Position numbers and translations under genes: made by a program. The notes under the pieces were generated by a model. It saw only the letters and a list, made by a program, of their open reading frames with translations, did no database searches and was not told where the DNA came from. This document shows, piece after piece, positions 43,240 through 47,140 of a stretch of DNA of 47,140 nucleotides (positions are counted from its first letter, which is position 1; every line of letters begins with the position of its first letter). The stretch is from an uncultured Lachnospiraceae bacterium (GTDB lineage Bacteria > Bacillota > Clostridia > Lachnospirales > Lachnospiraceae). The stretch spans positions 1-47,140 of the forward strand of contig CAKRHP010000020.1 of NCBI GenBank assembly GCA_934339135.1, given 5' to 3'.

Positions 43240-44238
43240 ATGAACATAAAAAGATTGAGATTGTTGGCAGGAGTATTTTTGATGGGGATAATCTTGTTTG
43301 CTGCAAAGAAGGTGGAAATCGGGCAGACCGCAAAAGCAGCTGCCACACAGGATGTATCCGGTACCGAAAGATATGACTATGCATTTCAGGTGCTGGAGAT
43401 TGTGAATAAAGAACGTGCCAGTGTGGGGGCAAGTCCTTTGACGATGGATAAGGATCTTCTGTCTGCGGCAATGCTTCGTACGGCGGAGACGGTTGTTTCT
43501 TTTAGCCATACACGACCAAACGGAGAGAAGTGTTATACTGCCAGCAGTAAAATGTCCGGTGAAAATATTGCCATGGGAAGTGGCGGACTCAGTGCAACTC
43601 CGGCACAGGTGATGGATCAGTGGATGAATTCTCCGGGACATAAGTCCAATATCTTGGACACCAGTTTTCAGTCTATTGGTATCGGCTGTATTGTGACATC
43701 TTCCGGCACATACTGGGTGCAGTGTTTTGGCCGTGGAACGGCACAGACACTTAACCAGCCTGCGAATGCCAAGGTGACATACCGGGTGGCAAAGGATACC
43801 TCCTCACAGACGGTGCTTGTCAGCGGTACAGCGAATGGAAATTCTGCCGGGACATCCACAGCTACACCACAGCCGACGAATACGCCGGCGGGACAGGAGA
43901 CGGCAGTTCCTTCCGGAACACAGAACGCTGGGGCAAATACTTTGCAGAATTCTTCGGTGCAATGTAAAATTAAGCTTTCCAAGGGGAAGATTACGTTGAA
44001 TTGGAAAAAATTGACAGGTGTCAATGGTTATGAGATACAGATTTCCAATAAAAAGAATTTCAAACAGAAGCAGGTATATTCTCTGAAAAAATCCCAGACA
44101 CAGAAGGTGATTAAAAAGTATAAGGGAAAGAAGTTAAAATCGGGAAAGACATATTATTTACGGGTTCGCACTTTTAAAAAGGAAAAGGGGAGCAAGGTGT
44201 ATGGTCCGTGGAATGGTAAGATTAAGTGTCAAATATAA
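43240..44238 (+). CDS. Secreted CAP/SCP-domain protein with a Fn3-like C-terminus
   Basis: About 332 residues. A signal peptide (LLAGVFLMGIILFAA) precedes a CAP domain with the family residues His in FSHTRPNGE, Glu in SGENIAMG and His in SPGHKSNILD, similar to the YkwD type of Firmicutes. A Thr/Pro/Ala/Gly-rich linker (about 205-245) leads to a fibronectin-III-like module (TLNWKKLTGVNGYEIQIS, KSGKTYYLRVRTFKKE). AAAGGAAAG supports ATG 43240 over the longer frame from 43204. It probably acts at the cell surface; the biochemical role of bacterial CAP proteins is unclear. Confidence 0.88.
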   Translation: MNIKRLRLLAGVFLMGIILFAAKKVEIGQTAKAAATQDVSGTERYDYAFQVLEIVNKERASVGASPLTMDKDLLSAAMLRTAETVVSFSHTRPNGEKCYTASSKMSGENIAMGSGGLSATPAQVMDQWMNSPGHKSNILDTSFQSIGIGCIVTSSGTYWVQCFGRGTAQTLNQPANAKVTYRVAKDTSSQTVLVSGTANGNSAGTSTATPQPTNTPAGQETAVPSGTQNAGANTLQNSSVQCKIKLSKGKITLNWKKLTGVNGYEIQISNKKNFKQKQVYSLKKSQTQKVIKKYKGKKLKSGKTYYLRVRTFKKEKGSKVYGPWNGKIKCQI

Positions 44239-44465
44239 GGCATTATGAACGGGAGAGAACGGAGTAGAAAGTATATATAAATTTGTAACGCTCCGGCAAA
44301 ATGGCGGAGGAACCGGCGGATAATTGTTTCCATTTCAGAAGCTTGTCATATATTTTTATTTGAAATACCATGATAATCGTACACTCCATTCTCAATCGGC
44401 AAACATTGTGCCAGTGGATTATGGTTATTAGTATAGCACAAAAATAGAAAAATTATAACAGAAAA

Positions 44466-44585
44466 TCACGAAAAACAAAAATGTTTTACTGTATATTTTC
44501 ACGAAAATGAGAAATGTTTAATGCGTCACCTTCACGAAAAACAAAAAAGTTTTTGCTAAAATCATCACGAAAACAAGAAATGTTG
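44466..44585. repeat. Four direct repeats with exact 33-bp period
   Basis: The 44239-44689 gap has no gene. It contains TCACGAAAA at 44466, 44499, 44532 and 44565, exactly 33 bases apart, each followed by an A-rich stretch and (in three of four) ATGTT. About 20 bases of each unit are similar and 13 are variable. Three copies include a small inverted repeat (AAAACA...TGTTTT or AACA...TGTT). The array ends about 105 bases before the nitroreductase start. Confidence 0.75.
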
Positions 44586-44689
44586 TATATGAATTATGTC
44601 TTTTGTCTGAATTTTCGCTTGAACATAGCAGAGGATATGTGCGAAAATAAAAGAAAAACTTGATATATTCAGAAAAATGGGGGATTAAG

Positions 44690-45280
44690 ATGAAAGCAAT
44701 TACAGACCGCAGAAGCATACGAAAATATAAGAATATTCCATTGGAAGAGGAGAAGATCAATGACATTCTCTGGGCGGCGCTTCTGGCACCTTCCGCCAAA
44801 AACAGACAGCCGTGGAAATTTATTGTATATCAGGGAGACGCAAAGGAGCGGCTGGTGAAAGCTATGGAAAAAGGGATGGAGCGGGAGAAAAAGGGCGTCA
44901 CCGACCTGCCGGGATTTGCTTACGGTTTGTCGGATGCGGCTCATACGCTGGAGATTATGAAGGCGGTTCCGGTGCTGGTGGCTGTCTTAAATACCAATGG
45001 CGGGACATTCTATGAGGAGATCGGGGCAGAGCAGCGGATTGTGGAAAGCTGTGATTCGCTCTCGATTGGGGCGGCAGTGGAGAATATGCTGTTACGTGCC
45101 ACGGAGCTTGGGGTTGGTTCTCTGTGGATCGCCAATACCTGTTTTGCCTATAATGAGCTGGTTCGGGAGATCGGAACCGACGATCAGCTCACGGGTGTTG
45201 TGGCACTGGGGTACGGGGATGAGGCTCCGGCACAGCGGCCGCGGAAGGCTTGGGATGACGTGGTGGAGTATCGGTCATAG
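44690..45280 (+). CDS. Nitroreductase-family FMN oxidoreductase
   Basis: 196 residues. The N-terminal FMN-binding segment RRSIRKYKNIPLEEEKI, the APSAKNRQPWKFIV motif, and the C-terminal VVALGYGDEAP are typical of the small nitroreductase group. It probably reduces nitroaromatic or other electrophilic compounds with NAD(P)H. ATG 44690 follows GGGGGATTAAG; the longer frame from 44660 lacks a ribosome site. It is monocistronic, directly downstream of the 33-bp repeat array, which may be its operator. Confidence 0.88.
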   Translation: MKAITDRRSIRKYKNIPLEEEKINDILWAALLAPSAKNRQPWKFIVYQGDAKERLVKAMEKGMEREKKGVTDLPGFAYGLSDAAHTLEIMKAVPVLVAVLNTNGGTFYEEIGAEQRIVESCDSLSIGAAVENMLLRATELGVGSLWIANTCFAYNELVREIGTDDQLTGVVALGYGDEAPAQRPRKAWDDVVEYRS

Positions 45281-45302
45281 TGTAGATATAGTCTAAAAAT
45301 AA

Positions 45303-45324
45303 CGTTTTTTTAGAGAAAAAAACG
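45303..45324 (+). terminator. AT-rich perfect hairpin after the nitroreductase gene
   Basis: CGTTTTTTT (45303-45311) pairs with AAAAAAACG (45316-45324) around AGAG. The stem is weak in energy but perfect, 22 bases after the stop codon. A TATAAT at 45351-45356 without a clear -35 may begin the promoter of the next gene. Confidence 0.45.
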
Positions 45325-45427
45325 GAAAGATTTTTGGGGATGCTTTATTGTATAATTGATGTATATTATTAGGTCATTTGAAATAGTTGTAGCTGGAGAT
45401 TGTTTTATATTGAATCAGGGAGGCACT

Positions 45428-47140
45428 ATGAAGAAAAATCGAAAAAGAAAAATAATTAATCGGAACATTGTAATGTTAGTCATTGTATTTGTGGCTGTGA
45501 TGGCGGCCTTAATACATTCCTATGCAGAAGAAAGTAATGTGTCGCAGGAAGAAATTGAGAGTTCAGATACGATTCACAATGTAGATTATTCCTATACATC
45601 AGATAATAAAAAATATTATCAGGCGTTCGAATATCAGGATGAAATGCTTGCTGCAGATAGCGGTACTTTATCCCCTGATCTCGCAAAGGTAACGGTGGGA
45701 CTTGCAACTGCGGCATACGCTGAAAGTGAAATTAAAGCTTGTTTGTCAAGCATGAATTATACACTTGTTGATAGCAAAACATTCAATTATGACGGAGAAC
45801 GAAAAGCGACGTATGAGGATAATGATTTTGTTGCTTTTTCGATTGGTTATAAAAAGGTGTCATTGAATGGGGAAACATATAACGCATATGTTGTGCCGAT
45901 TCGAGGAACAACGGGTAATGACGAGTGGTTAAGCAATTTTAAATTGGGAGCAGCAGGAGATTCTTATCATTACGGTTTTAAGAAAGCAGCAGATGGAGTA
46001 TTAAGTACGCTTCGGAGTAAAATTAAAACGAAGAATAACATATTTTTGATTACAGGTCATAGCCGAGGTGCTGCTGTTGCCAATATAGTGGCAGGCGAAC
46101 TTACAATAGATAAGGATCTGGCATCCCCAAATCATATTTTTGGCTATACCTATGCCTGTCCGGCGGTTAAAATCGGAGCAGATACAACATTAGATAATGT
46201 AATAAATATCAATAATCCGGGAGATGCTATTCCGGAGCTTCCACTTGCAGATTGGGGATATCAAAGATATGGAAAGAGTTTATCGCTTTCTATCAATAAA
46301 AAGTTTTATGATAACATGAAGGTGCAATATAAAAATGCACTTGGAAGAGAGTATGCAGGTATTCTTAACACAGATAGCTATGTGGCGACATTAAAAACGA
46401 TTGCAGGAACCAGAAATGCATATTTTCAACCAGAAAACCAGATGCTGTTTGAATTGGCAGGATGGTTATTGGGACCAAAAACAGAAGAGATGGATACCCT
46501 GGCGAAAATTTTAGCACATTATAATGTAAATGGTCTTATTGCAAAATCAATCAGCAATATATTGAGTGACATAACTGTATCGGGCGTACAGACGGCATTT
46601 GACAAGGAGAATCAGAATAACAAAGAGATCTTGATAACGATTGATGGATATCTTGAAGATACAGTCAATATGAATGAATCCGAATTTGAAGATTGGAGAA
46701 AATCAATTAGTAATACATCGACATTTGAAAAATTACAGGATGAAATGAACATTACTATTCGAACGAGATCTGATTTGGTTCAGTTGCGTAAAGAAGTAAA
46801 AGAAGAAATGGACAGCTTCAGCTATACTCAGAGTAACTTGGAGACCATTTTGAGCTTGTTTTACACAACAAAGGGAGAGCTGAAAAATGCAATTTTTGAT
46901 GGTCATACGCCGCTGACCTATGTAAAATGGATCAATTCTACATATTATGGATGCTATGGATGGCAAAATAATGATCATGTAAAGAATATACAGATTGAAA
47001 ACAATATTAAAAGAATAGATATTTCGTGTTTTCAAGGGTGTCAAAATTTAAATCAAGTTATTTTACCGGATACATTAGAGCATGTACGCGGAGATGCATT
47101 TGAAGATTGTACTGGGATCAAAGAATTAACAATGCCGGTG
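45428..47140 (+). CDS. Exported lipase-like protein with BspA-type repeats (3' end outside window)
   Basis: An open frame of 571 codons runs off the window, beginning at ATG after GGGAGG. A basic N-terminus and hydrophobic helix (IVMLVIVFVAVMAALI) export or anchor it. Residues about 70-310 resemble a class-3 lipase alpha/beta hydrolase: VVPIRGTTGNDEW, the nucleophile elbow GHS212RG in FLITGHSRGAAVAN, and the acid region NPGDAIPELP. From about residue 525 a BspA-type LRR begins (IKRIDISCFQGCQNLNQVIL, then RGDAFEDCTGIKEL). A surface esterase or lipase is the likely role; the substrate is unknown and the C-terminus cannot be seen. Confidence 0.8.
   Translation, partial: MKKNRKRKIINRNIVMLVIVFVAVMAALIHSYAEESNVSQEEIESSDTIHNVDYSYTSDNKKYYQAFEYQDEMLAADSGTLSPDLAKVTVGLATAAYAESEIKACLSSMNYTLVDSKTFNYDGERKATYEDNDFVAFSIGYKKVSLNGETYNAYVVPIRGTTGNDEWLSNFKLGAAGDSYHYGFKKAADGVLSTLRSKIKTKNNIFLITGHSRGAAVANIVAGELTIDKDLASPNHIFGYTYACPAVKIGADTTLDNVININNPGDAIPELPLADWGYQRYGKSLSLSINKKFYDNMKVQYKNALGREYAGILNTDSYVATLKTIAGTRNAYFQPENQMLFELAGWLLGPKTEEMDTLAKILAHYNVNGLIAKSISNILSDITVSGVQTAFDKENQNNKEILITIDGYLEDTVNMNESEFEDWRKSISNTSTFEKLQDEMNITIRTRSDLVQLRKEVKEEMDSFSYTQSNLETILSLFYTTKGELKNAIFDGHTPLTYVKWINSTYYGCYGWQNNDHVKNIQIENNIKRIDISCFQGCQNLNQVILPDTLEHVRGDAFEDCTGIKELTMPV

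Noticed and set aside
44466..44585. CRISPR array
   Set aside because: Repeat units are imperfect and about 20 bases long with 13-base gaps, there are only four, and no cas gene is nearby.

Overview
The window looks like a chromosomal stretch from a gut-type Firmicute, most likely a Lachnospiraceae member (Clostridium cluster XIVa). This rests on the AT-leaning coding style with strong AGGAGG ribosome binding sites, lipoproteins with Gram-positive lipoboxes, YesM/YesN and LytTR two-component systems, a maltodextrin ABC importer lacking its own ATPase, and CAP/Fn3-like and BspA-like surface proteins. No phage, IS element or CRISPR array is visible.

Layout. 1-590: a six-gene tRNA cluster (Val, Thr, Tyr, initiator Met, Phe, Lys) ending in a terminator. 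0.85-8.5 kb: malQ and glgP (maltodextrin/glycogen breakdown), then a YesN-type response regulator and a YesM-type sensor kinase. 8.7-11.6 kb: a Lon-like AAA+ ATPase without a protease domain, convergent with argG across a shared terminator. 11.8-14.3 kb: a BlaI-type repressor without a BlaR1 partner, a lipoprotein, and a leucine-rich-repeat protein. 14.7-31.7 kb: the most unusual region. It holds an AgrC/AgrA-like sensor and LytTR regulator (minus strand), diverging from a MacB-type ABC transporter, two lipoproteins, two large membrane-anchored paralogues, and an ABC-2 permease with its ATPase. Each large paralogue joins an N-terminal propeller-like region carrying a C-x4-C-x-H...C motif to a solute-binding-protein-like C-terminus. 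31.8-32.4 kb: a DinJ/YafQ toxin-antitoxin pair. 32.8-38.6 kb: a malE-malF-malG type importer, a block of strong hairpins, and an orphan solute-binding lipoprotein. 38.6-45.3 kb: a small membrane protein, a rhodanese-TtcA fusion, a three-gene run (nucleoside phosphorylase, SPL-like radical SAM protein, short-chain dehydrogenase), a secreted CAP protein, and a nitroreductase behind a 33-bp-period repeat array. 45.4 kb to the end: a lipase-like exported protein with BspA-type repeats, cut by the window edge.

How the parts may work together. The 32.8-36.4 kb importer would bring maltodextrins in, MalQ and GlgP would break them down, and the YesMN pair beside malQ/glgP is a natural candidate regulator; that link is inferred. 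The 14.7-31.7 kb region has the parts of an envelope sensing and export or immunity system: a peptide-type sensor kinase, a LytTR regulator, two ABC exporter-type transporters, and five surface-anchored proteins. Three of its genes share one promoter element. The two large paralogues sit in a 3161-bp tandem duplication in which a block covering the promoter is almost identical while the coding regions have diverged. This region is the best candidate for a system not yet described.
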